A stretch of 64,000 nucleotides of DNA from Dawidia soli (GTDB taxonomy: Bacteria > Bacteroidota > Bacteroidia > Cytophagales > Cyclobacteriaceae). The notes below the pieces were generated by a model. That model saw only the letters and a list, made by a program, of their open reading frames with translations, searched no databases and was not told the origin of the DNA. How positions within the stretch are numbered: the stretch's first letter is position 1; every line of letters begins with the position of its first letter. Location of the stretch: contig NZ_JAHESC010000003.1 of NCBI RefSeq assembly GCF_018598185.1, positions 124,001 to 188,000 of the forward strand. The letters run 5' to 3'. The position numbers and the translations under genes are program-made. Below are positions 25,813-34,189 of this stretch, one piece after another.

Positions 25813-27567
25813 ATGAAAAACTCGGAAAGCGTCGCCCGCAGCGGGTCCCGGATCGTCTGGTTACTGATAGCAGGATTCCTGCTGGCCGGCGGACCGCTGC
25901 TGGCCCAAAAACGCGTCCACCTCAAACAGGCCGACAAGCTCCGCGGTGGTCGCATGGGCGACGAACGTTTTGACCGTCTGCTGGGCAATGTCATCATGAC
26001 CCAGAACAACACCACCATCTATTGCGACTCGGCCTACTTCTTCAAGAAACGAAACTTTGTAGAGGCCTTCGGCCGCGTGCGCATCCTGGAAGGCGACTCC
26101 GTTACCATCACCGGCCGCAAGCTGGAATACGACGGCAACACCAAGCTGGCGCGCCTGCGCAACAATGTAGTCTTCACGAAGCTGGCAACCGCCACGCTAT
26201 ACACCGAGTACCTCGACTTCGATCGCAACCGGAACCTGGCCTACTACAAAACCGGCGGCCGCCTGGTCGACAGCGTCAACACCCTTACCAGCGTGCGTGG
26301 GTATTACAACGTCAGCAACAACCTGGCGTCGTTCAAAAAGAACGTAGACGTTAAGAACCCCGATTATACCATGACGGCGGACAGCCTCCAGTATAATTCG
26401 CGAAGCAAGATCATCTACTTCGTCAGCCCCACCAACGTGGTGCGGAGCGACAGCAGCACCATTGTATACGAAAGCGGTTTTTACGAAACCATCACCAAAC
26501 GCTCGGACCTCAAGCTCGGCCAGGCCGAGACGCAGGACTATACCCTCGATGCCGAAGACTATAAGCTCGACGACTTTCGCAAACGCTACCTCTTCCGGCG
26601 CAACGTGGTCATGACCTATAAAAAGGAAAGCCTCGTCATTTACGGGCAGGCCGCCGATTATTATCGAACCAAAGGTATCGCCAAAGTATATAACAACGCC
26701 TACCTCGCCAAAGTGGCCGACAACGGCGACACTCTTTTTATGTCAGCCGACACGTTGGTATCGATCGACAGCCCCGATCCTTCCAAAAAAAGACTGCTGG
26801 CCTACAACAACGTCAAAATCTACAAGCGCGACATGCAGGGCCTGGCCGACTCGGTCGAGTATCGCTCTATCGATTCTACCCTCTACTTTTATGAAAAGCC
26901 GGTACTCTGGTCGGAAGGCAACCAGATGACGGCAGACTCCATCCGCGCATTGATGAAGAACAACACCATCGACCGCATCTACATGGTGGCGAACTCGTTC
27001 GTGATCTCGCGCGATACGTTGATAAACTTCAACCAGATCAAGGGGCGGCTCATGACCACGTACTTCCGCAACCAGCAGATCAGTCACGTCTACGTCGAGG
27101 GCAATGGCGAAAGTCTTTATTTCCTGCTGGACGAGAAGACCAACAAATCCTCGGGCATGAACAAGATCATCTGCAGTAACATCATGATCCGCTTCAAAGA
27201 GGGTAAAGTGAATAATCTCACGTTTTACAAAAAGCCCGAGGCGAGCGTCATTCCGCCCCACGAGCTCAAGATCGAGGACACCAAGCTGAAGGGCTTTCAA
27301 TGGCGCGGCGACGAGAAGCCTACGCGCGAAGACGTGGTAAAACCACAGGTACCGTCCACCAATAACAAAAAGACGACCAGTGCCAGCAAAAAAGAATGGG
27401 TGAAACCCGGAACCGAACGCGACACGACGGGAACAACAGGCAAAAACCCGATGCGCGACGGCATGCTCAAACTCCCGGCAGACTCCGTTGTGAACAAAAT
27501 AGACGTGATAAAGCCACACTCCCAACCTGACACTACTGCGACGACAGACGACCGAAAACGTTTGTAA
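25813..27567 (+). CDS. OstA-like (LptA/LptD N-domain-like) LPS transport-related protein
   Basis: 584 residues with an N-terminal signal sequence ending LLAQ. Repeated short beta segments such as LLGNVIMTQNNTTIYCDSAYFF, VEAFGRVRILEGDSVTITG and KLARLRNNVVFTK form the OstA/beta-jellyroll fold that carries LPS across the periplasm. The C-terminal ~100 residues are Lys-, Thr- and Pro-rich and probably disordered. There is no outer membrane barrel, so it is not LptD itself; in Bacteroidota this OstA-like protein is regarded as a periplasmic partner. It diverges from tilS. Confidence 0.9.
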   Translation: MKNSESVARSGSRIVWLLIAGFLLAGGPLLAQKRVHLKQADKLRGGRMGDERFDRLLGNVIMTQNNTTIYCDSAYFFKKRNFVEAFGRVRILEGDSVTITGRKLEYDGNTKLARLRNNVVFTKLATATLYTEYLDFDRNRNLAYYKTGGRLVDSVNTLTSVRGYYNVSNNLASFKKNVDVKNPDYTMTADSLQYNSRSKIIYFVSPTNVVRSDSSTIVYESGFYETITKRSDLKLGQAETQDYTLDAEDYKLDDFRKRYLFRRNVVMTYKKESLVIYGQAADYYRTKGIAKVYNNAYLAKVADNGDTLFMSADTLVSIDSPDPSKKRLLAYNNVKIYKRDMQGLADSVEYRSIDSTLYFYEKPVLWSEGNQMTADSIRALMKNNTIDRIYMVANSFVISRDTLINFNQIKGRLMTTYFRNQQISHVYVEGNGESLYFLLDEKTNKSSGMNKIICSNIMIRFKEGKVNNLTFYKKPEASVIPPHELKIEDTKLKGFQWRGDEKPTREDVVKPQVPSTNNKKTTSASKKEWVKPGTERDTTGTTGKNPMRDGMLKLPADSVVNKIDVIKPHSQPDTTATTDDRKRL

Positions 27568-27657
27568 TTTAAAATTTCGCAAAGCCCAACGAAAAAGTTG
27601 TCCGGCTAGTATGAGATTCCCGTATAATGTTTAACTTTTGTAGACGATGCGGGGCCT

Positions 27658-28365
27658 ATGAGAAAATTTCTATTGCTGACGACCTGTGTGCTGCTTGTCC
27701 GGTTTGCCGCCGGCCAAAGCTTTGAGGTTGTCGCCCTGCAAGAAACATATCGCGGCCTTATCGGCGAAACCATCAAAGCGCCCATCCGTTTCAAGAACAC
27801 TTCCGACAAGCCTATTACCCTGATCATCAGAAAGATCGACAGCCAGATCGGCAGCACCCAGAAAAACTTCTTTTGCGTCGGTGAAAACTGCCTCGAACAA
27901 AAGGTTGAAGACTACATCATCAAAGTCGAGCCGGGCCAGACCCTTGGCAGCCTGCAGGTTGCGCTGGAAGCCGGACTCGTGCCGGGGATCAGCTCCGTAC
28001 ATTACCTGGCCTTCAGCCGTTCCAACCCCAGCCATACAGTCGAGTTTCGCGTCAACTTCGCCGTAGACGAAAAGCCCGAGAAGCAGGACCTGTATTCATC
28101 CCATTTTATCACGATCCATGACGTCTACCCCAATCCCGTTACCGACAACAACGCCTATATCGAGTACAGCCTCGTCAGCGAGCAGGTAAAAGCCAAGATC
28201 ATCATGCACAACCTGCTGGGCAACCCGGTAGGCAACTACCCCCTCTCCAGCGCAGAGAACCGCCTCCGATTGCGCACCGACGAGCTGAGCGCCGGTATCT
28301 ACTTCATCACGCTCTACCTGGAAAACGAGAGCGTCATGACCCGCAAGCTGATCGTGAAGAAGTGA
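27658..28365 (+). CDS. Secreted protein with T9SS C-terminal sorting domain
   Basis: 235 residues. An N-terminal signal peptide (LLVRFAAGQ) is followed by an Ig-like beta domain with IKAPIRFKNTSDKPITLIIRK, reminiscent of DUF1573-type folds, and two Cys (FFCVGENCLEQ). The last ~80 residues are a type A T9SS sorting domain: VYPNPVTDNNAYIEYSL, then IIMHNLLGNPVG, ELSAGIYFITLY and a C-terminal KLIVKK. It should be secreted or surface-attached through the type IX system, consistent with porD nearby. Function otherwise unknown. Confidence 0.88.
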   Translation: MRKFLLLTTCVLLVRFAAGQSFEVVALQETYRGLIGETIKAPIRFKNTSDKPITLIIRKIDSQIGSTQKNFFCVGENCLEQKVEDYIIKVEPGQTLGSLQVALEAGLVPGISSVHYLAFSRSNPSHTVEFRVNFAVDEKPEKQDLYSSHFITIHDVYPNPVTDNNAYIEYSLVSEQVKAKIIMHNLLGNPVGNYPLSSAENRLRLRTDELSAGIYFITLYLENESVMTRKLIVKK

Positions 28366-28380
28366 TCCGGGACAGAGATT

Positions 28381-28468
28381 ACCCGTATCAACCCCCAGGA
28401 TTACCCGTATCAAAGCCATACCAAAGCCGTACATCACCCGTATCAAAGCCATACTAAAGCCGTACACT
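28381..28468. repeat. Tandem repeat of a ~33-nt unit
   Basis: Two near-identical copies of ACCCGTATCAAAGCCATAC followed by YAAAGCCGTACAT (28403-28435 and 28436-28468), preceded by a truncated copy at 28381-28391. A further TACCCGTATCA occurs near 28640. Each unit contains an inner repeat AAAGCC[A/G]TAC. It lies directly after the stop of the T9SS cargo gene. Confidence 0.7.
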
Positions 28469-28525
28469 ATCCCATCTGGCGATTTCTATGGTTTATACAA
28501 GGGGATCGGCCAGGGCGTAATACAA

Positions 28526-28590
28526 CAGCCCAGGCTGAAGGCCTGGGGATTCCAGTGCATCCAAAAGCCCAGTCCTGAAGGGGCGTAACA
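28526..28590. repeat. REP-like palindromic element
   Basis: CCCAGGC-TGAAG-GCCTGGG forms a clean 7-bp hairpin (28529-28547). About 20 nt further on is a second, weaker GCCC...GGGC palindrome around AGTCCTGAAG. Both are flanked by GGGCGTAA direct repeats (near 28514 and 28581). The layout is that of bacterial REP elements mobilised by Y1/RAYT transposases. No such transposase is present in the window. Confidence 0.5.
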
Positions 28591-28818
28591 ATTCAAGGCG
28601 CGCACCGGCGCTGGTCTTATCTGGTCCAAGATGCTGTCATACCCGTATCATACCTATCCCAAAACCGGGGCTGACTTATGGTAGCCTCCTGGTAAAGCCA
28701 TCCTGATCGCCGCTGAAACATCACAAATCTGTAAAATCGCTTCAAAAAGAACTTTTTCCCGTTTTCCCACATCTTAAAACGGGCGGAAAAGGCGTTTTTC
28801 TGTTCTGATCACTTGTAT

Positions 28819-28826
28819 TATATTTG
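28819..28826 (+). promoter_or_regulatory. Candidate -7 promoter element (TATATTTG) for the bamD-recN operon
   Basis: Exact TAnnTTTG match ending 7 nt before the bamD ATG, the same spacing as for tilS. This suggests a leaderless or nearly leaderless transcript for the operon. Confidence 0.6.
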
Positions 28827-28833
28827 CGGGCTT

Positions 28834-29646
28834 ATGCGAAAACTATCAGTAGCGTCATACTTTCTCGTCATTCTTCTGGCCACTGCGGCATGTAGCAAGT
28901 TCCGGAAAATTGAAAAAAGCCCGGACTGGCGGGTGAAGTACGAGGCCGCCATGGTTTATTATGACAAGAAAGAATACTACAGGGCTTCGGTGCTGTACGA
29001 ACAGATCCTGCCGGTAGTACGGGGTCTACCCGAAGGCGAAAAAGTGCAGTTCTACCTGGCCTATTGCCAGTTTTATGACAAACTGTACCTTCTGGCCTCC
29101 GAGCAGTTCAAGACCTTTTACGAGACCTACGGCCGAAGCACGCTGGCGGAAGAGGCGCGATACATGTACGCCTATTCGCAATACGCCTCCTCGCCCGATG
29201 CGAACCTGGACCAGACCAGCTCGGTCAACGCCATGGCCGCCATGCAGGAGTTCCTGAACCGGTATCCCAACAGCGCGTTCCGCGACAAGGCCGTAGAGGT
29301 GATCTTCACCACGCAGGCCAAGCTGGAAACCAAAGGCTTTAACAACGCGTACCAGTACTACCGCATGCGCAGCTACAAGGCCGCGATCGTGGCACTGAAC
29401 AACTTTAAAAACAACTTTCCCGATTCGCACTACCTGGAGCAGGCTTCGTTCCTGGTCGTTTCGGCCGAATACAAACTGGCGCAGCAAAGTATCACCTCCA
29501 AGCAGGCGGAACGGTACAAGGCCGTGGTCGAGCACTACAAAGAGTATATCGACAAGTATCCCGAGGGCAAATACCTGCGCGATGCCGAAAAGCTCTACAC
29601 CGACAGCCTCGAAAAACTTAGCAAATTCAAAAATACAAATACGTAA
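28834..29646 (+). CDS. bamD: Outer membrane protein assembly factor BamD
   Basis: 270 residues from the ATG at 28834 (MRKLSVASYF). A TTG at 28813 falls inside the promoter and is rejected. The signal peptide ends in a lipobox (LLATAAC), so this is a periplasm-facing outer membrane lipoprotein. TPR-like helices follow (AAMVYYDKKEYYRASVLYEQI; AYCQFYDKLYLLASEQF), with LNRYPNSAFRDKAVEVI typical of BamD. It works with BamA to insert barrel proteins. It heads the bamD-rpoZ-coaBC-porD-recN cluster. Confidence 0.95.
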   Translation: MRKLSVASYFLVILLATAACSKFRKIEKSPDWRVKYEAAMVYYDKKEYYRASVLYEQILPVVRGLPEGEKVQFYLAYCQFYDKLYLLASEQFKTFYETYGRSTLAEEARYMYAYSQYASSPDANLDQTSSVNAMAAMQEFLNRYPNSAFRDKAVEVIFTTQAKLETKGFNNAYQYYRMRSYKAAIVALNNFKNNFPDSHYLEQASFLVVSAEYKLAQQSITSKQAERYKAVVEHYKEYIDKYPEGKYLRDAEKLYTDSLEKLSKFKNTNT

Positions 29647-29650
29647 TACT

Positions 29651-29974
29651 ATGGCAGTTCAATCATCCATCATTACCCGCGACGTAGAAAAGATCGCTGC
29701 ACCGACCGGCAACCTGTACGAGTCTGTAGTAGTTATTTCGAAACGCGCCCGTCAGATCGCCATAAACATGAAAGAAGAGCTCAACAACAAGCTTGCTGAG
29801 TTTGCGACGACCGTAGACAACCTCGAAGAAGTGTTCGAAAACCGCGAGCAGATCGAGATCTCCAAGTTCTACGAGCGCATGCCGAAGCCGACCAACATCG
29901 CTACCGACGAGTTCCTCGATGGCGACCTGAGCTTCCGTCGTCGTGGCAGTGACGCTGACTTGAAACTAGACTAA
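29651..29974 (+). CDS. rpoZ: DNA-directed RNA polymerase omega subunit (RpoZ-like)
   Basis: 107 residues from the ATG at 29651, only 4 nt after bamD. The fold signature is NLYESVVVISKRARQIAINM, matching the omega region that clamps the beta' subunit, followed by a helical tail (KEELNNKLAEFATTVDNLEE). Bacteroidota omega proteins are annotated at this position between bamD and coaBC. It promotes assembly and stability of RNA polymerase. Divergence from E. coli RpoZ is strong, so identification rests partly on context. Confidence 0.85.
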   Translation: MAVQSSIITRDVEKIAAPTGNLYESVVVISKRARQIAINMKEELNNKLAEFATTVDNLEEVFENREQIEISKFYERMPKPTNIATDEFLDGDLSFRRRGSDADLKLD

Positions 29975-29983
29975 GCGCGAGCC

Positions 29984-30041
29984 GTTAATCGTTATCTGTT
30001 GATTGTAACACAATAGCAGCCGTTAACGGATAACGGTCAAC
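29984..30041. repeat. Inverted repeat in the rpoZ-coaBC spacer
   Basis: GTTAATCGTTATC (29984-29996) and GATAACGGTCAAC (30029-30041) are inverted copies matching at 11 of 13 positions, with the palindrome CCGTTAACGG next to the right arm. The spacer is the only sizeable one inside the operon. It could be an RNA processing or attenuation hairpin. Confidence 0.4.
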
Positions 30042-30060
30042 CTGTAACGAGACCTGGCGC

Positions 30061-31260
30061 ATGCAAGGCAAAAAAATTGTACTCGGCGTGAGCGGCAGCA
30101 TCGCCGCCTATAAATCGGCGATGCTTACACGCCTGCTGGTGAAGGCCGGCGCAACGGTAAAGGTCGTCATGACCCCAGCCGCCGGCGATTTCATCACCCC
30201 CCTGACGCTCTCCACGCTCTCCAAAAACCCCGTTCTCACGAGCTTCGTTCGTGACGAGACCGGTCAGTGGAACAACCACGTCGACCTGGGCCTGTGGGCT
30301 GACGCCCTCGTCATCGCCCCCGCCAGCGCCAACACCGCAGCCAAAATGGCCCACGGTATCTGCGACAACCTGCTGCTGGCGGTATACCTCTCCGCACGCT
30401 GTCCCGTCTTCCTGGCCCCTGCCATGGACCTGGACATGCTGCAGCACCCCGCTACACAAGGCAACCTCGACAAGCTCCGCTCCTATGGCAATATCATTCT
30501 CGCACCGGGCTATGGCGAGCTCGCCAGCGGCCTGACGGGGCACGGCCGCATGGCCGAACCCGAAGAGATCTTCGACGCGCTGCAAAAGTTCTTTCAGGCT
30601 ACGGGCCGTCTCCATGGCAAATCCGTGCTGATCACTGCCGGCCCGACCCAGGAGGCGCTCGACCCCGTGCGGTTCATCAGCAACCACTCTACCGGTAAAA
30701 TGGGCTTCTCCCTGGCGGAAGTCTTCGCCCGTGAAGGTGCCCGTGTAAACCTGGTCAGTGGGCCCACCCAGCAACGCGCGCAACATTCCAACATCAACGT
30801 AATACCGGTTGTATCGGCAGAAGAGATGTACCAGGCCAGCGCCTCGCTTTTTTCCGAAAGTGACATAGCCGTGCTGGCCGCGGCCGTGGCGGACTACCGT
30901 CCCGTAGAGAAGGCTGAACAGAAAATCAAGAAGACCGACGGAAACCTCACCCTCGCCCTGACCAAAACGCGCGATATTGCAGCGTCGCTGGGAAAGGTAA
31001 AACGCCCCGGGCAAGTCATGGCCGGTTTTGCGCTGGAAACCGAAAATGAGCAGCAGAACGCTTTGAAAAAGCTCGACGCCAAGAATTTTGACCTCATTGT
31101 GTTAAATTCACTCAACGACAAAGGCGCCGGCTTCGGACACGACACGAACAAAGTCACCATTCTCGATCATAAACACGGGGTGCGAACGTTCGAATTGAAG
31201 GATAAGAAGGATGTAGCGCGGGACATTGTCAATGCCATTATTGAAAAGCTGCATGATTAA
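30061..31260 (+). CDS. coaBC: Bifunctional phosphopantothenoylcysteine decarboxylase/phosphopantothenate-cysteine ligase CoaBC
   Basis: 399 residues in two domains. The CoaC half is a flavoprotein with GVSGSIAAYKSAML, the active-site His in NNHVDLGLWADALVIAPASA and LAPAMDLDM. The CoaB half has SVLITAGPTQEALDPVRFIS then NHSTGKMG, and VLAAAVADYRP. It performs two sequential steps of coenzyme A synthesis. It overlaps porD by 8 nt at its 3' end. Confidence 0.97.
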   Translation: MQGKKIVLGVSGSIAAYKSAMLTRLLVKAGATVKVVMTPAAGDFITPLTLSTLSKNPVLTSFVRDETGQWNNHVDLGLWADALVIAPASANTAAKMAHGICDNLLLAVYLSARCPVFLAPAMDLDMLQHPATQGNLDKLRSYGNIILAPGYGELASGLTGHGRMAEPEEIFDALQKFFQATGRLHGKSVLITAGPTQEALDPVRFISNHSTGKMGFSLAEVFAREGARVNLVSGPTQQRAQHSNINVIPVVSAEEMYQASASLFSESDIAVLAAAVADYRPVEKAEQKIKKTDGNLTLALTKTRDIAASLGKVKRPGQVMAGFALETENEQQNALKKLDAKNFDLIVLNSLNDKGAGFGHDTNKVTILDHKHGVRTFELKDKKDVARDIVNAIIEKLHD

Positions 31261-32152
31261 AAAAGCACTCCTGGCAGGTTGTATTCTTTGGGCCGTTGTC
31301 GCACAAGGCCAGGAACTGGACTGTACCGTCGCCGTTAACGCCACGCAGATCCAGACCAACGACCGCACCATTTTTCCCGACATGAAAAAAGCGATCGAGC
31401 AGTTCATGAACACCCGCAAGTGGACAAACGATACATACAAGAACTACGAACGCATCGCCTGCAACATTCTCATTACGATCACAAAAATGAACTCACCGAC
31501 CAGCTTCGCAGCCTCGGTACAAGTACAGTCGGCCCGCCCTGTATACAATTCCAACTACTCGTCGCTGGTCTTCAACTTTGCCGACCGCGACTGGGAGTTT
31601 GAATACGTCGAGTCGCAGCCCCTGGAATACAACGACAATACCTTTACCAACAACCTCACCTCCATGCTGGCGGTGTATGCATACCTCATCATCGGCATCG
31701 ACTACGATACCTTTAGCGAGATGGGCGGCACGCCGTTCTTCCAGCAGGCACGCCAGGCCGTGAACAACGCGCAGCAATCCAACCGCCCGGGGTGGGACGC
31801 CATGGGCAGCAACCGGAACCGCTACTGGATCGTCGAGAACCTCAACAATCCGCAGATGAACGACCTGCGCAAAGCGGTATACGCCTACCACCGCCTGGCC
31901 CTCGACATCTTCGACAAAGACCCTGACAAAAGCCGGGAGATCATTCTCAAAGGGTTAAAAGATATTAAAAAGGTACGCGACGTAAACCCCACGGCCGTGC
32001 TGCTGACCAGCTTCTTCGACGCCAAGGGCAAAGAGCTGGTGAACATCTTCTCGTCCGGCAACCTGCCCGTGCGCCGCGAGGCATACGACGTCATCCAAAC
32101 GCTCGACCCCTCTTCTACACGAGCCGACTACGCCAAGATCATCCAGAACTAA
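31253..32152 (+). CDS. porD: DUF4835 family protein, PorD-like type IX secretion component
   Basis: 299 residues from the ATG at 31253, which lies inside the last codons of coaBC (translational coupling). The signal peptide (LLAGCILWAVVAQGQ) is followed by ELDCTVAVNATQIQTNDRTIF, the hallmark start of DUF4835 proteins. The rest (YNSNYSSLVFNFADRDWEF, DLRKAVYAYHRLALDIFD) matches as well. In Porphyromonas PorD is needed for type IX secretion, and this coaBC-porD-recN neighbourhood is conserved in Bacteroidota. It fits the T9SS cargo gene upstream. Confidence 0.9.
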   Translation: MIKKALLAGCILWAVVAQGQELDCTVAVNATQIQTNDRTIFPDMKKAIEQFMNTRKWTNDTYKNYERIACNILITITKMNSPTSFAASVQVQSARPVYNSNYSSLVFNFADRDWEFEYVESQPLEYNDNTFTNNLTSMLAVYAYLIIGIDYDTFSEMGGTPFFQQARQAVNNAQQSNRPGWDAMGSNRNRYWIVENLNNPQMNDLRKAVYAYHRLALDIFDKDPDKSREIILKGLKDIKKVRDVNPTAVLLTSFFDAKGKELVNIFSSGNLPVRREAYDVIQTLDPSSTRADYAKIIQN

Positions 32153-32171
32153 GCCATCCGCGCCGACATCC

Positions 32172-32396
32172 ATGGGGACCAAACAACTTCGCCTGAGCGA
32201 TCCGGAGCAAATCCGGAAAAGAATCGATGAATTTGTGGGCAAACAAATTAATATTGTGCTGACGGACAGCACGGTTGTATTCGGCACCGTAGAGCACGTA
32301 AACGCCACCGGCATCACGCTGCGAAACATGCGCCAGAAGAAGACCACCCATCCGTTTGTTACCCTGACAGAAATCTACTTCGATACGAACGCCTGA
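32172..32396 (+). CDS. Small Sm-like (Hfq/LSm-fold candidate) protein
   Basis: 74 residues. After a short helix (SDPEQIRKRIDEFVG) comes a five-strand pattern, KQINIVLTDSTVVFGTVEHV - NATGITLRNM - KKTTHPFVTLTEIYFD. This follows the Sm1/Sm2 layout: a Gly in strand 2 where Sm proteins have xGxV, and a final strand that would pair with the next subunit. I recognise no named family. It sits 19 nt after porD and its stop overlaps the recN ATG (TGATG), so it is fully embedded in a conserved operon. RNA binding is only an inference from the fold. Confidence 0.7.
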   Translation: MGTKQLRLSDPEQIRKRIDEFVGKQINIVLTDSTVVFGTVEHVNATGITLRNMRQKKTTHPFVTLTEIYFDTNA

Positions 32397-34051
32397 TGCT
32401 GAAGCACCTGACCATTAAAAATTACGCCCTTATCCGCCACCTGGAGCTCGAGCCGTCTGCCCACCTCAACGTGATCACCGGCGAAACCGGCGCGGGCAAG
32501 TCCATTATGCTGGGTGCCCTCGGCCTGCTCATGGGCAACCGTGCCGAAAGCAAAGTGCTGTGGGACGAGCAGGAGAAATGCGTGACCGAAGGCGTCTTCG
32601 ACATCCGCCATTACCGGCTCAAGTCATTTTTCAAAGCCGAAGACCTCGACTACGACGATACCACGGTGATCCGCCGCGAGATCAGCCCCGGCGGCAAGTC
32701 CCGGGCATTCATCAACGACACCCCCGTTACGCTCGAAGTCATGAAGAAGCTGGGCGGCCTGCTCATGGACGTGCACTCCCAGCACGAAACCCTGGCGCTG
32801 GGCAACCAGGCCTTTCAACTGCGGTTGATCGATGCCTATGCCGAGAACACCACCCTCACCGACAAATACGCCGAGGACTGGTCCGCCTATACCAAAGCAA
32901 AAAAAGCATACGAAAACCTGCGCGACGAGGCAGACACCCTGCGCCAGGAAGCCGACTATATCCGCTTCCAGCTGGAAGAGCTGAACAAAGCAGCGCTGGA
33001 CGAGGACAACGAGCAGGAAAAGCTCGAGTCAGAGCTCAAGATCATGGAGCATGCCGAAGAGATCAAGAGCCGCTTCCAGGGTATCCTGTCCGTGCTCTCG
33101 ACATCCGAGTATGCCTCGCGCAACGGCCTGCGTGACGCCCGCGGCCACCTGCAGCACATCGCCTCCTACTCCGAGTCGTATAACGCACTGTTGCAACGCC
33201 TCGACAGCGTCATCATCGAGCTGGACGACATCTTAAACGAAGTAGAACGCGAAGAGGAGAACATCGAATTCGATCCCGAGCGCTCCGAGCTCATCAAAGA
33301 GCGTTTGAGCCTGTTCTATCGCCTGCTCAAAAAGCATGGCGCGGCCGATGTACCGGCGCTCATCGCCTTGCGCAATGGTCTCGAAGAAAAGAACAGCATT
33401 ACCGGCAACCTCGACGAAGCACTGGCCAAAGCCAAAGCAGCCTTTGAAGCGGCTGAAAAGAACGTGCGGGCTACCGGCGCCAAGCTGAGCGAGTCACGCC
33501 AGAAAGTATTCACACCGCTGACAACACAACTTGTCAAGCTGCTCCAGGAGGTCGGCATTCTCAATGCCACGCTCGCCGTAGACCGTCAGCCGGCCGAGCC
33601 CACGCCCGCCGGCATGGATAAGATCGAGCTGCTCTTCAGCGCCAACAAAGGCATAGCACCGCGCCCGCTCGCCCAGGTAGCGTCGGGCGGCGAATTCTCG
33701 CGCCTCATGTTCTGCATCAAATACGTCATGGCCGAAAAGACGGCCATGCCCACACTGGTGCTCGACGAGATCGACACCGGTATCTCCGGCGAAGTGGCCA
33801 TCAAGTTGGGCAATCTCATGAAGAGCATGTCCAAGAAACACCAGCTCATCACCATCAGCCACCTGCCCCAGGTAGCCGCCAAGGGCGACGCACATTACTT
33901 CGTGTATAAAGATCACTCGGCCGCCAAAACCATGAGCAGCATCCGCGAGCTTAAAGCCCAGGACCGCGTACAAGAGATCGCCAAGATGATCGGTGGTGAA
34001 AAGCCTTCTAAGATTGCACTCGAAAACGCCCAGGAGCTGCTAACGCAGTAA
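32396..34051 (+). CDS. recN: DNA repair protein RecN
   Basis: 551 residues, SMC-like. The N-terminal half has the start MLKHLTIKNYALIRHLELE and Walker A GETGAGKSIMLGALGLLMG, then LLMDVHSQHETLALG. A long coiled coil spans roughly residues 150-370. The C-terminal half has the signature ASGGEFSRLMFCIKYV and Walker B MPTLVLDEIDTGISGEV. It acts in double-strand break repair. Last gene of the bamD operon, followed by a REP-like repeat. Confidence 0.97.
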   Translation: MLKHLTIKNYALIRHLELEPSAHLNVITGETGAGKSIMLGALGLLMGNRAESKVLWDEQEKCVTEGVFDIRHYRLKSFFKAEDLDYDDTTVIRREISPGGKSRAFINDTPVTLEVMKKLGGLLMDVHSQHETLALGNQAFQLRLIDAYAENTTLTDKYAEDWSAYTKAKKAYENLRDEADTLRQEADYIRFQLEELNKAALDEDNEQEKLESELKIMEHAEEIKSRFQGILSVLSTSEYASRNGLRDARGHLQHIASYSESYNALLQRLDSVIIELDDILNEVEREEENIEFDPERSELIKERLSLFYRLLKKHGAADVPALIALRNGLEEKNSITGNLDEALAKAKAAFEAAEKNVRATGAKLSESRQKVFTPLTTQLVKLLQEVGILNATLAVDRQPAEPTPAGMDKIELLFSANKGIAPRPLAQVASGGEFSRLMFCIKYVMAEKTAMPTLVLDEIDTGISGEVAIKLGNLMKSMSKKHQLITISHLPQVAAKGDAHYFVYKDHSAAKTMSSIRELKAQDRVQEIAKMIGGEKPSKIALENAQELLTQ

Positions 34052-34063
34052 AGTATGCTGTTG

Positions 34064-34167
34064 CTGGCGCAAGTTTAGCACCGATCCGCCAACCGGCGGA
34101 GAAGGTGCGTAACCCCGATAGCTATCGCGGGTGCCTGGAACTGTCGGCAGTTTGTAACTGCCGTCGG
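34064..34167. repeat. Dispersed palindromic (REP-like) repeat, copy 2
   Basis: CTGGCGCAAGTTT (34064-34076) and the hairpin CGGCAGTT-TGT-AACTGCCG (34145-34163) match the inverted copy at 1575-1644. The ACTGTCGG...CCGTC flanks match with a single base change in the loop. Between them are other palindromes, TCCGCC-AACC-GGCGGA and CCCGATAGCTATCG. It occupies the recN/ydcF convergent spacer. Confidence 0.7.
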
Positions 34168-34189
34168 CTTCCTCTGCCCGCCAGCCACG

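Larger units (their letters stand above)
28366..28833. other. Repeat-rich intergenic region
   Basis: 468 nt without a credible gene between the T9SS cargo gene and bamD. It contains the 33-nt tandem repeats, the REP-like palindromes, and the bamD promoter at its right end. The stretch from 28600 to 28800 shows no coding or RNA structure I can name. Confidence 0.6.
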
